Below, in pieces: positions 12,541 to 23,600 of a stretch of DNA of 64,000 nt (within the stretch, counting starts at the first letter, position 1; each line of letters opens with the position of its first letter). Where the stretch lies: contig CM075675.1 of the NCBI GenBank assembly GCA_037962975.1, positions 31,002,501 through 31,066,500 on the forward strand, written 5' to 3'. The notes under the pieces were generated by a model, which was not told the DNA's origin, searched no databases, and saw nothing but the letters and a program-made list of their open reading frames with translations. This stretch comes from Clitoria ternatea (taxonomy: Eukaryota; Streptophyta; Magnoliopsida; Fabales; Fabaceae). Both the position numbers and the translations under genes were made by a program.

Positions 12541-13730
12541 TTAAAATCATAATCCTCATGTAAAATATTCACAATTTCATTTCATAGTATAGAAACCCAC
12601 AAAATCTTAACTATTTATATATTATTACAAAAGGGAGGGAGAAGCTTTACATACTTGTTGAAGACACAAAGGCGTGGTGGCACAGTTATGACGAACAAGA
12701 ACATAGACAACAACGAGCGACAGGAACAACTATGTAACGGGAAAACACCTCACAGATAGAGGAAAGGCTTAGACAGAGGAAACAACCAACGCAACGGGAA
12801 AACAACTTAAGAAAAATGAGAACAACAATGAGTAATGTAGGGGGAAACTATACTTGTTGGAGTATAGCGAGAACAACAATGACACCTGAGACGAAGATAG
12901 AGAAAAAACTAGACGTTGAGTGGAGACGAAGACAAAGAGAAAGAGACAAGCAACAGGTTTTAAAGAAAGAGTTTGAATGACGCACGAGATGATACAACAT
13001 GAAAAGGCGCATAACTTAAAAGATATAAGCACGGTTATCTAAATAACCGTGTTATATTTAGCAAAATAAATAAAAACTAAATAAATAAATAAAAATCAAC
13101 CATATAAATACAGTCGCCCCTCTAACCATGGTTATATAATATTTTAACCACAGTTACTTATTAACCGTGTTTGCTTGAAATTTTCAAAAATGACACTACA
13201 TGTTTTATTAACACTATTTCATTTTAACTGTGTTTATATCCAATGTTTATATCTATATTTTACCCCAATGTATGCTATTAAAACACAAAAGACATTAATG
13301 ATTAGAGATTAAATTTGAAAATATTGTTTCCACGGTAAATTTCCAAATATTTCATGGTAAACAATTGATAGTACAGTTGAAAATATTATGAGTTTTCACG
13401 ACTTCTTTTAAATCTACAAATAAAATAATATTATGACATCACATGTGTATTTTTACACGAGTATTTTGTTTTCTTTTTCATGTTTCCGTTCTCCGCACAG
13501 GAAAAACATTGTATTATTTTAAATTTTGTTACAGGAAAATAACTTATAAATTTTGCAAAAAAAAACTGCCCTAGACTTTACCATTAATCTTATTTAAAAT
13601 TAAGTATTTTAATTAAATTACTATCAGGAAAAAATACCAATCGTTGTAGTTTACGTCTTAGTTTTTCATTTTCTTTCTACCAAGTGCAAGATAAGTTGTA
13701 TTATTTATTACCTATATTCGTAGTTAATTG
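12541..13730. other. Non-coding interval with a CACTA-like subterminal fragment
   Basis: No credible gene. Around 13021-13170 are AAGCACGGTT/AACCGTGTTAT palindromic units like those at 14944-15380, with a pyrimidine-rich (in reverse complement) leader-like stretch at 12660-13000. I read this as a minus-oriented remnant of a CACTA-type transposon end related to the one at 14911. The rest is AT-rich with nothing recognisable. Confidence 0.4.
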
Positions 13731-13734
13731 TATT

Positions 13735-14350
13735 AGGGTGTTCACGGATTGGATTGAATCAGTTTTGAAGCCAAATCCAATCAAAAAATTATTATGCGGT
13801 TTGGGATTGGATCGGTTAGGATGTATCATGAAATCCGATCCGACCTAATTCGATATATATCAATTTGGATTGGATTTTGGGTTTTAGAAAATACTTTAAA
13901 AATAAATCTTTTACTATATAAATCACATACTAACAATAGAAACATACAAATAACATGATAATTTCAACTAAAAATCCAAAAATTAACATTATAAATCCAA
14001 CAAGCCACAAGGCCACAAAACAAAGTGAAGGTTTCTTTTCTTTCTAATTTGAGCAATTGATGATTGTAAATCATAAAATATTGAAATTAAAATATTCAGC
14101 ATTGTTATTTGGGTTTAACTATTTTACTTTTAGGAATTATAAAAACAAATGAAATATATTGAGATTTTATGTAACAGGTCCAGAGTAGTACTAGTAGTAA
14201 AAAAAACTTTGGATCAGTTTGGATTGGATCGGTTCTTGAAAGTAGAACCAAAATCCAATCCAATCCATTAAAAAAATATCAGCTTTTTCAGTTATTGGTT
14301 TTTTGATTCGGTTAATCATTTTTTTTAATTGGATTAGATGATAAACACCT
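13735..14350. mobile_element. Degenerate hAT-like MITE
   Basis: The left edge TAGGGTGTTCACGGATTGGA and the right edge AATTGGATTAGATGATAAACACC are rough inverted copies, and both ends are rich in GGATTGGAT/ATCCAATCC. This layout (GGTGTTCA-type termini with subterminal GGATTGG repeats) is typical of plant hAT-type MITEs. There is no clear 8-bp target duplication and no coding potential. Confidence 0.4.
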
Positions 14351-14658
14351 ACTAAATTTTATTTTAGCTTATGACCTAGTAATTTTGAAAGGTCATTTTT
14401 TCCACCAAGTGTAAAATAAATTAGATTAATTAGTTACGTTCAAGGTTGAATATATTCCTAAACATTATTCCACATTATGTTAGCATAGTAAGAAACTTGA
14501 ATATACTAAATTTTATTTTAGCTTATGACCTAGTAATTTTGAAAGGTCATTTTTTCCAACAAGAGTAAAATAAATTAGATTAATTAGTTACGTTCAAGGT
14601 TGAATATAGTCCTAAACATTATTCCACATTATGTTAGCATAGTAAGAAACTTGAAGTT
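14351..14658. repeat. Tandem duplication, two 154-bp units
   Basis: ACTAAATTTTATTTTAGC recurs at 14351 and 14505, and the two 154-bp units differ at only a few positions, ending at TAGTAAGAAACTTGA in both. Recent local duplication of non-coding DNA. Confidence 0.85.
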
Positions 14659-14910
14659 CCTAAATCTAAAACTCTGACCTCTGATTAAAACAAACTGGTC
14701 TCTGTAGAGTACATTAGCAATATCACGTGGCTAAGTATATTTCCCACATTTAGGTGGAATGGATCCTATGTTTTTAAATTGTTGTGTGTTTTGAAAAGTT
14801 GTTTTTTTATAATTACTTTTTAATAAATAGATGATAGTTGTTTCTTAAAATAAACAAAAATTAGTTTATATTTAGTTTTTGTTTATTTTTAAAACTTTAA
14901 ACAAACACAT

Positions 14911-15890
14911 CACTAGTGCAAAATATGGAAACAAAGACGTGATATAAGCACGGTTTATAGCAAAACGTGTTTAAAAAGGGTGCAGTGGCAAACTTGAAAT
15001 TATCAGCAAGTTTATAAACACGGTTAAATGAGAACCGTGTTCGTAGGGTAGAGATATAAGCACGGTTCTAGCAAATTCGTGTTTGAAACCAGGCGGTGGC
15101 AATTTTGTAAATATGAGGAATTTCATAAAATTTATAAAACGCATCTACGAGCACGGTTAAAACTCAACCGTGCTTAAAGGGTGCATATATAAGGACGGTT
15201 AGGAGAGAACTGTGCTTAAAGGGCGCATATACGAGCACGGTTAAAACTCAACCGTGCTTAAAAGATATATATGAACACGGTTAGTAGAGAACCGTGCTTA
15301 AAGGGTATTTTTTAAATTTTTAATCCCCCATATACGAACACGGTGGTTTAGGGGACCGTGCTTATAGGTCTAGTTTTTAAAAAAATTTGACCGAATTTTG
15401 TGCCATTTCACGCTGTACAACTTTCGTTTTCCCTCCATCCTATTTTGTCTTCCCTCCCTCAGATTCACGAAACCCATCTTCTCCCTTTCGTCTTCCACCC
15501 TTCACCCATCTTCCCTTCACAAAGTTGTCCCTTGTCTCCTCCCTCACGACTACATTGCTTTGTGTTCTTCAACTCCTTTTCTTCCATTGGTTCGTGTTCT
15601 TCTCATTTAAATGTTTATTTCATTTAATATTCACTTTCTATTTATGGAAACATTGAATCCTTCGTTTTGTTTGGTATGGTTAACTAGATCTCAATCATTT
15701 TCAGTTCTAGGTTCAGATGAGAAAGGATGGTGAGGGGGAAAACTCAGATGAAGCGCATAGAAAATGAAACGAGCAGGCAAAACCGTGCTTGAAAGTCCTT
15801 ATCTATTATCACGCTGGCAACAAGCACAACCGTGCTTAAAAGTCCAAAATAACCGTGCTTATAGGCCCAAATTCCATCAACATTTAAAAT
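14911..15890. mobile_element. CACTA-like transposon end with palindromic subterminal repeats
   Basis: CACTAGTGCAAAA at 14911 matches the CACTA terminus type. To its right, 14944-15380 holds about eight units of the form AAGCACGGTT-spacer-AACCGTGCTTA, each an imperfect palindrome of about 30 bp. A C/T-rich stretch (15390-15650) resembling the non-coding leader of CACTA transposase genes follows, then three single half-units at 15780-15870. No matching right terminus (TTTTGCACTAGTG) was found, so this is a truncated or decayed end. There is no transposase frame. Confidence 0.5.
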
Positions 15891-16390
15891 AAGTGCTTTT
15901 TTTAATTAAAAAAACACTTATCTCTTAAAATAAGTTTAAACAATCTAGCCCAAATATATGCTCTTTTTGAATTAATCAATTCACTTCATATGTATCAATC
16001 AGATCCAACATTTGTTCTTAAAAATTGATTTTTTTTATTTAATGGTTCACAATCTTTCAATCAATGCTTTACTTGAAATATATAATAGAAATCAACCATA
16101 TTTATATATAATATTTAAATAAGTTGCTATAGTAATATATTGTGTGTTTGATTTAAAATGAAAATAAAATAATGTAGTAATTTCCTGATTTACAATTACT
16201 TTTTAATTTTAATCAGCTATTTGTTTTAAAAATTAACTACATCAACCATTTTTTATGTTATAGAAAATTTGTTAAGGTGTGAACAAAATGATTGAAATTT
16301 AACTGTACTTCATCAGAAATGCCATATACTAACAAGTATGGTCATTCATATTTTCAGTATTTCAGAAAGTTTCAACAATAGCATCGGAAT
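15891..16390. other. AT-rich non-coding interval
   Basis: No frame, RNA gene or clear repeat is seen. It is the 3' flank of the CDT1-like gene that ends at 16391. Confidence 0.5.
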
Positions 16391-19045
16391 TTAATTTTCT
16401 TTACTTGGAGAAGCAGTAGGAGCATTAGATGATTTTGCAGATATTTCACTACTAGCTGTTGCTGAAGCCAACTTAGCTAATGGGTAAATTTTTAGATGAG
16501 ATTCAGTACCCTCCAAGGGTGGACTTTTCTTCAGGCTTGAATCTAAAGCTGGAGGAAGACTGAGTGGTGTTTCGTTCCAGTTCCACACCCCAGGTGAAAC
16601 TCTGGAAACATGTATTTGCTCAACATCGACAATGCTGCAAAGCCTTGATCGAACTGAGTTCAGATCTAACCCTCTGTCGAGGCTGCAAATGTGCAAGTTT
16701 TAAAAACCATAAGAACTCCAAAACAACATTAAAAAATAAGTAAATGTGAGAGATCACATGACACTAAGTAGAAAAGTTCCCATTGAAAAGTAGCATATAC
16801 CATAAAGAATAAGAACATGCTTCAATAGGTATAATGATTTAAAAATCAATATAATTAATGTTGTATTGTATGCATTCTATGTTCATTTGGACACTACACT
16901 AATTAAATTTGCTTATCACAGCAAACCATTCATTGCTGTAACAAAGGAATTGCAAGAACCAGACTTTACAAAGTAAAAATTATATCACAACTTTTCAGGT
17001 AAACCTCTAAATTGGTACAGAGATTTTGAGAACTCTAATTTAATTTGACTTTATAAAAATGACCTTCAATTTGATTATTTTGAGTATATAATATAACAAC
17101 AATAAAAAATAATATAGAAAAAGATTAAAATGGATGATTTTTTATCGATGCTTTATACAGATACAATAAACTCTTCATCTCACGGCTAAGATTGAAGTAT
17201 GTGTTGGGTTGGGAGTCCTGTGGGGTTTCGTTGAGTCTTCTACTCTCTTAAAGATAAAAGCCACAATTGAGAATTGGGCTATGCTTTAATGGCTCAATGG
17301 CCCCACAGATATAAAATAAAACTTAAGAAGTAAAAACTTATAACATAACTATGTTATAAATTTGGATTTCGTTTACCATAATTCTGATAATATATTATAT
17401 GTATGATAATTACGGAGCATAATTATCGGTCAGGTACGGTTTCCGTTGGGTCTAGGTCTGTAATTTTCAGTCTTTTACCCTTATATCTTTTCTTAACCGA
17501 TTTTTTTGAGTTACAACTCTTGGTTTTAATGGGCTCGTTCGTTTAGCATGGGTTCTGTTAATTCTTAAACTTAAAAAATAATAACTGCTTTCTAAATACT
17601 TTATTTCAATAAGTTATGTTGGATACTTTTTAAATATTATAGTTGTAATATTGAATTTTAATGGTATTATACTTATGTCTTAAATTACATAATTCTAAGA
17701 GTTATATATTTGCATAATGTCGAGTTGTTAGAATTATTAATTTATCAAATAAATATTTTGAGAATGATAATATTAATATTCTTGATTTAAAAATGGACCG
17801 TCTCTTGTGGATATTTGTGTTAAACCAAATATTTTAAACTCGAGTTATTTTTATGTTTTCAATTCTAATATTTAATACAAATGTTGTTATTTTAGCCATT
17901 AATAACATGTATTTTTAATCATTGATAAGTGTCTAGATCACATAATGTTATCCTAATATAATAGTAATAACCATCAATTAAAGAAGAAAACTTTTTTTAA
18001 AAAATTACACTAAATTTAAACAATAAAAATTATTCAAATTCAAATTATATTCAATTTAACTTAACTGATTTTAAAATAGTAAAATTAAAAAATATATTTA
18101 AAATATATCCCAAAAATAATTTATCAAACAAGTTTTTTTTTAAGTTTTAGAATAGTCTTTAAAATTAATCTACAAACCAAGTTTTTTTTAGTTTTTGTTT
18201 TAAAAACAATTTTTAGAATTGAGCTACTAAACAAGATTTTTCTTATTTTCTTCTCAAAAGTAATTCCCATAAACTAATTCGTAAAACAGTTTTTAAAAAT
18301 TAAAAACTAGAACTAAATCACACAAACTCTACTTTCCCTATTGTCTGCAGCTACAGAAGACATGCTTCCTGTGATATCCTTGTTCAAAGTCCTAACTAAG
18401 ACTATTGTATAACAGGTAAATGGACAAGCACGACTAAGAGCAAAAAAAGAATTGATATTGGTATTATAAAGATTTAGGAAATGACTCACTGGTACATAAT
18501 ATGCCCAGAATAAGGATATGGCTTCTTGCAGATCCAGTCCGGCAACAACTTTTCCAGAGACTGGATAAGTTCTTCAACGTCTACAGGAATAACAATACTG
18601 GTTAGGTCTAATAATAACAATCAGCAACAAGCCATGCACATTATAAACAATAGAATTATAACATACTTATTTCATCAAAATTGAAACTCTCAGTAACTAT
18701 CTTGAACTCGAGCTCTTCTTTTGTTATCGAGTTTCCCTGGACAGATCGAAATATGTAGTGAATAACGTCGACGAGATGCAGCAACCATGATTTTGGAGGG
18801 GCTTTCTTTGGGCTAAAGTAAGTTATGAGTTATGTTAGTGTCTGAAGTAACGGTCATTACTAAATTAAAGAAGGGCTGTTAATCTTTTCAAGATAAAAAA
18901 TAACACAATAATGACAATAATCACAAATCCCCAAGCAAGAATTAATCCAAGAACTTACAAACACAATTGATAAATTATTAAAATAATGATAATAATCGCA
19001 AATGCACCTGTCAGGGACGCCTGCGCGGGAAGAACTTGAACTCAT
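16391..19045 (-). CDS. CDT1-like gene encoding only the C-terminal domain (188 aa)
   Basis: Four exons on the minus strand join in frame with GT-AG introns: 19045-19008, 18812-18667, 18580-18490 and 16682-16391 (567 bp, 188 aa, no stop). The product has a short serine start (MSSSSSRAG), then VDVIHYIFRSVQ, ITKEELEFKIV, VEELIQSLEKLLPDWICKK, YSGHIMY and DLNSVRSRL, which is the order of motifs in the C-terminal winged-helix domain of plant CDT1, the factor that loads MCM helicase at origins. The N-terminal region and the central geminin-binding domain of the ~550-600 aa family are absent. About 70 residues of unfamiliar Ser/Pro-rich tail follow. The first exon contains TTCCCGCG, an E2F-type motif. 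It may be a gene fragment with new ends, a functional short paralogue, or a pseudogene; the open spliced frame argues against long neglect. Confidence 0.65.
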
Positions 19046-19832
19046 AGTGAGTGATTGGGAAATTTGATAAGGTATTGTAATGAGAGCGTATAAGGTCTGT
19101 TGTTAGTGGGTTATATTTATAATGAGAGTGTTTAAGGTGTTATAACGAGGGCGCATAATTTCCGTTGTTCCCACCGGTGCGTTAGAGTGTATGCAGTGTT
19201 TGGATCAGTATTAACGTCTAAATTTATTCACTTTTATAATTTTATTTTCCCATGCACCAAACGGACACTTCGAGTTCGCCTGAAACGCTGGCTTCCACAT
19301 CTAAAGCCAAGCTTCCTTTGAATTTTGAAGCACCTCGTTCAAGCTCTGCCTCACCAGCTCCATAACAGGACTAGAAACCACCACACCGCAACGTCGGGCA
19401 AGCACTAGTATGCGTTTCATACTACATCTTAGGTAGAGACTGAACGCATATCAGAAACATGGAGAATTTGAAATGAAGAAAGAGAAAAAAGGTTTAAAGA
19501 AACAACTAGCATGAAGAAACAGAAAATCAAATATTTCCATAATAGAGAAAAGGCAACAACACAACACTAGCTTTCGTGCATTGGAAAAGGAGCTATCTAG
19601 ACACAGCTACAGCGTAATTCTTAGATTAATACTTTTTCTTTCTCATTTTTTAAATGTATAAAAAATATTTTTATTATACTTTTTTCAAAAAATTCCAATC
19701 ACTCTTTCCGGGTTTCAATCACTTTGAATTTATTGAAATGTTGTTATGATTTTCACATTTGATAATAAATATAACATATTAAATTATTTTTAAAAGGTTT
19801 AAGTTTATATTAAATAAATATTATTTTAATTA
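19046..19832. other. 5' flank of the CDT1-like gene
   Basis: No gene. It contains the presumed promoter of the minus-strand CDT1-like gene, with two TGAGAGYGTRTAAGGT-like repeats (about 19081 and 19123), and the TCTGG insertion site of the Tat element at 19833-19837. Confidence 0.45.
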
Positions 19833-19837
19833 TCTGG

Positions 19838-20571
19838 TGATCCGGTCTCAATACCGGTATCCGATCTACTATACATATTTCAACGTCTTTGATAAGACAT
19901 CTACGTGTAACCGGTGTCATCGGTATACATCCGGACTGTAATTCCGTATCAGGCGTTCTCCCTATACCGGTTATCCAGGATAACACCATGACATCGGATA
20001 ATACACACGTCACTATGCAAAAGACAAGGATTGTTGCTACAGGGATCGATCAATAATTTCCTGCACTACGAGCCAAATTCTGCTCACGGGAATGGTCAAC
20101 TTGTTCCCTAATCCTAGTCTACATTCTCTATGCTCAATATAAAATAGCCACTTGACCCAATCATGCAGGTAAGTGCGCAATATAATAATGCTAATGGGAG
20201 TTGGTGGTTCCCCACCAACGAGTCCTCGTTAATCGAGCCAATCAGGTATATGAACTAACTTCATGATTGAAGTTAGGGATCTTCTTCTTCAGCTCTTTTT
20301 ACGACTGATTACTCTCTGAATACATTCCTTATTTGGAATATAATCACTGACTTGAGCGTCGGAGAATCTTTGCAGGTGACACCACCATTCGCCCACTTCA
20401 ACGCGTTAGGTCGGTGTGAAGGATCTCCAGAACGCCCAATCCGCACTCCTCATTTAAGGTCAACGGATACCTACATCGGATACACATACATCCGGTCTAC
20501 TAGACGGTATTGACATACTATTCGTGACTGGCTTGAGATCGGTTCTCTTGACCCCGGTCCAGGACAGATCA
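19838..20571 (+). repeat. 5' LTR
   Basis: 734 bp, TGATCCGGTCTC...CAGGACAGATCA, identical by eye to 35347-36080 except for one T/C difference. It ends one base before the primer-binding site. Confidence 0.95.
20138..20146 (+). promoter_or_regulatory. TATA box of the LTR promoter
   Basis: TATAAAATA lies 300 bp into the LTR in the context GCTCAATATAAAATAGCC. The reverse complement of this segment is recognisable in the older family LTRs (for example TTTTATATTGAGC near 4728 and 6124). Transcription would start a few tens of bases downstream and produce the genomic RNA. The 3' LTR carries the same site. Confidence 0.6.
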
Positions 20572-20572
20572 T

Positions 20573-20590
20573 TGGCACGCCCAGTGGGAC
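20573..20590 (+). promoter_or_regulatory. Primer-binding site
   Basis: TGGCACGCCCAGTGGGAC begins one base after the LTR, starts with the TGG that pairs with a tRNA CCA tail, and is conserved (with one change) next to the 5' LTR of the deleted relative at 11970-11984. I could not assign the primer tRNA. Confidence 0.75.
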
Positions 20591-20636
20591 GCGATAAAGT
20601 TATTCCCATATCCTTTGACAGAGCAGGTAATCCACC

Positions 20637-23600
20637 ATGGAAGGCGAAGCACAAGACTACATGGAGAATCAAGCTGAAGGCAGAACCAATCCTAATGCCT
20701 ACAGAAAACTCAACCTTGATTCTCATGGGGGCAACTCAAAGAAGATAGTAACAGTGTCTGATCCTGATCCTCGTGATGAGTTGATCAAACAACTTCAGAG
20801 GGAACTCGCTGAATTGCGAAGAGAAAAAAGGCAAAGTGAGGATAAAGAGTCATCTCGCACGCGAAACACTCCCCACACAACTGATGGTGAAAAGTCCACC
20901 ACTCTTCAGTACTCAAAGATCCCAACCTTTGAGGAGGGAGAACAAATTCGCGATTCTGAGGATGCAGCTTCCCGAAGGAAGAGAGATTCAATAACAGCAC
21001 CCCCATTGTCTTACAATCTTAAGGTTCCTTTTTCAAGGAGACTTATGGGCATCAGCATCCCCAAGCACCTTCAAACCACTCAACCACTTTCCATCGGAAA
21101 GTATAATGGTGAAACTGATCCAACTAAGCACCTTGATGCTTATGTGTTTGAAGCCATGTACTTGGGGGCTGATGAAGACGTGATGTGCCGAATGTTCCCT
21201 CGAACATTGTCTGAGGAAGCCCTCGGGTGGTTTAAAGGCCTGCCTTCTGGATCCATAGATTCTTGGACGGAAATGGCAGCTGCCTTTGAAACCCACTTTG
21301 TCATCTCCAGAGACGTACCCAAGACGTCTCACACCTTGGCTCAGATTAAGCAAGGTGAAACAGAGGGCTTAAAAGATTTTCTGAAGAGGTTTTATAAGGA
21401 AGCAGCCCTGGTTCCTAACCTCACAGAATCTATCAAGCTGCATATCGTGATTGAGGCATTGCAGCCAGGATCAGCTTTCGCTCTTTCATTAGCAAAGAGC
21501 CCCCCGACAACTTTTGAGGAGTTCAGGAAAAAAGCCTCAAAGTATGTGAGCATAGAGATGCATTTGGAGGCAATGGCTGCAAAGAAAAAGCCACCAACAC
21601 CATCTCCCCAAACCCAGAAGGGTAAGGAGAAGACGAGGTCAGAACGCATGGAGAGGCCATTCACCAATCCTAAGGTGGATAACCGCCCTCCTCGACCTCG
21701 AGAAAGGCATGTCAATTCTTTCAGCCATTATGCACAGTTATCTGCCAGACCATCTCAGATTTTGAGAGAGGTCGGATGGCCAGTTTTCAGCACATATGGC
21801 ATCAGGAGACCAGCCCCTATGAAAAGACCAGGAAATTCACGAAAGTACTGTGATTTTCATGAACAAAATGGTCATTCCACTGATGAATGCCAAGCTCTAA
21901 AGAACGCGGTTGAGACGCTAATTAGAGAAGGCAAATTGAAGCAATACCTGTTCAAAGAAAAATCCTTTGACAGGGCAGAACGGAATGAGAAAAGAGAAAG
22001 AGATCCCGACGATGGGGATGACAACAACCCCAGTCCGGTTCGAAAGTTCACTGCTGCAGAGAAGCAAAAAGGTGTAATGACCGATAATGCAGCACAGAAA
22101 GATAGCATGCCCCAGCAACAACGTCAGGGCCGACGTGAAGTCATTGACATGATTGCTGGAGGGTTCGCTGGAGGAGGAGCTTCAATTACAGCCCGAAAGA
22201 ATCATCACAGAATGATTCTATCCGTGCAAGGGAAAGTCAAAGACAATCGCCCTTACAGAGGAGGAATTGAGGCTCCCATAATCTCTTTCTCTGACGAGGA
22301 TTTTGGCCCAACCGTTCCTGGTGGTGACGATGCTGTAGTCATCACTGCTGTGATCGCCAACAAGGACGTCCGAAGAATCCTTGTTGACCAGGGAAGTTCC
22401 TGCGATGTTATTTTTTATAATTGCTTTGAAAGAATGGGTTTTAAAGACTCAGACTTACAGCCTTACACGCAGGAACTAACAGCTTTCAATGGCGCAAAGC
22501 AATTAACTAGAGGGTATCTTGATACCCTTATCTCGTTTGAAGGCGAGCCAGGAGCCAGGACGGTTAGGTCTCGGGTGCTAGTGATTGATGTCAAATCACC
22601 ATTTAATGGCATCATAGGCCGTCCTACTCTGAATGCAATGGAGGCAGTTGTATCAACCCCACATCTCCTTATCAAGTTCATTGACAAGGATAATGCTGTG
22701 TCATCTATCCGGGGTGATCAAGAGATGGCTAGGTACTGCTACAACCTTAGCCTCAACATGACAAAGTTGGACGCCTCCAATAAAAAGAGGAAACTTAATG
22801 ATGCTGGAACATCGGCTGGATCTGTAAGTCTTGTCGACCTGGATCCTAGAGCGGATTTGAACATTGATCCGTTCAACCCATCAAAGCCCACACCGGATGG
22901 AAGTTCCAGGGACATTGTCTTGGGAGATTCTCCAGAAAAGATCACCCATATCAATGACAAGCTAGATGCTGAAATAGAGCAGCGACTGCTGGCTCTCTTA
23001 CAAGAGTTTAAAGACCTCTTTGCATGGACTGCAGCCGATATGCCAGGCATAGACCCTGAATTCTGCTGTCATAAACTTTCCGTCTATCCAGAGACGAAAC
23101 CTGTGGCCCAAAAGAAAAGACGATTGGGCCCAGAGAAACAGAAGGCAGCTTGCCAGCAAACTGAGGAATTGCTGAAGGCCGGATTCATCAGGGAAATCCG
23201 ATATTCCTCTTGGTTTTCGAATGTGGTGATGGTCCCTAAATCCAATGGTAAGTGGAGAATGTGCATTGACTACGTGGACCTCAACCGCTGCTGTCCAAAA
23301 GATCCTTATCCTCTTCCTAATATAGATCGGATGGTGGATGATTTCTCTGGTTATCAATACCTGAGCTTCATGGACGCTTATTCTGGTTACAACCAAATTC
23401 CGATGTGCGAAGAGGATCAAGAGAAGACAGCTTTCATAAATGATCGTGGTGTCTTTTGCTATACAGTCATGCCCTTCGGCCTGAAAAACGCTGGGGCGAC
23501 ATATCAGCGTATGATCAACAAGGTTTTCGAAGGTATGCACACCAAACTTGTTGAAGTATATATCGACGACATAATAGCAAAGACACCGGTTGGTGGCGAT

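Noticed and set aside
12769..13032. 87-codon minus-strand frame
   Set aside because: Low-complexity leader-like DNA of a CACTA remnant; the translation is a hydrophobic Ser/Phe/Leu mix typical of C/T-rich DNA.
15387..15656. Three overlapping frames of 70-89 codons
   Set aside because: Same C/T-rich stretch read in all three phases; no phase looks like a protein.
20573..20590. Assigning the Tat primer-binding site to a specific tRNA
   Set aside because: I compared it mentally with several plant tRNA 3' ends and found no convincing full match, so the tRNA is left unnamed.
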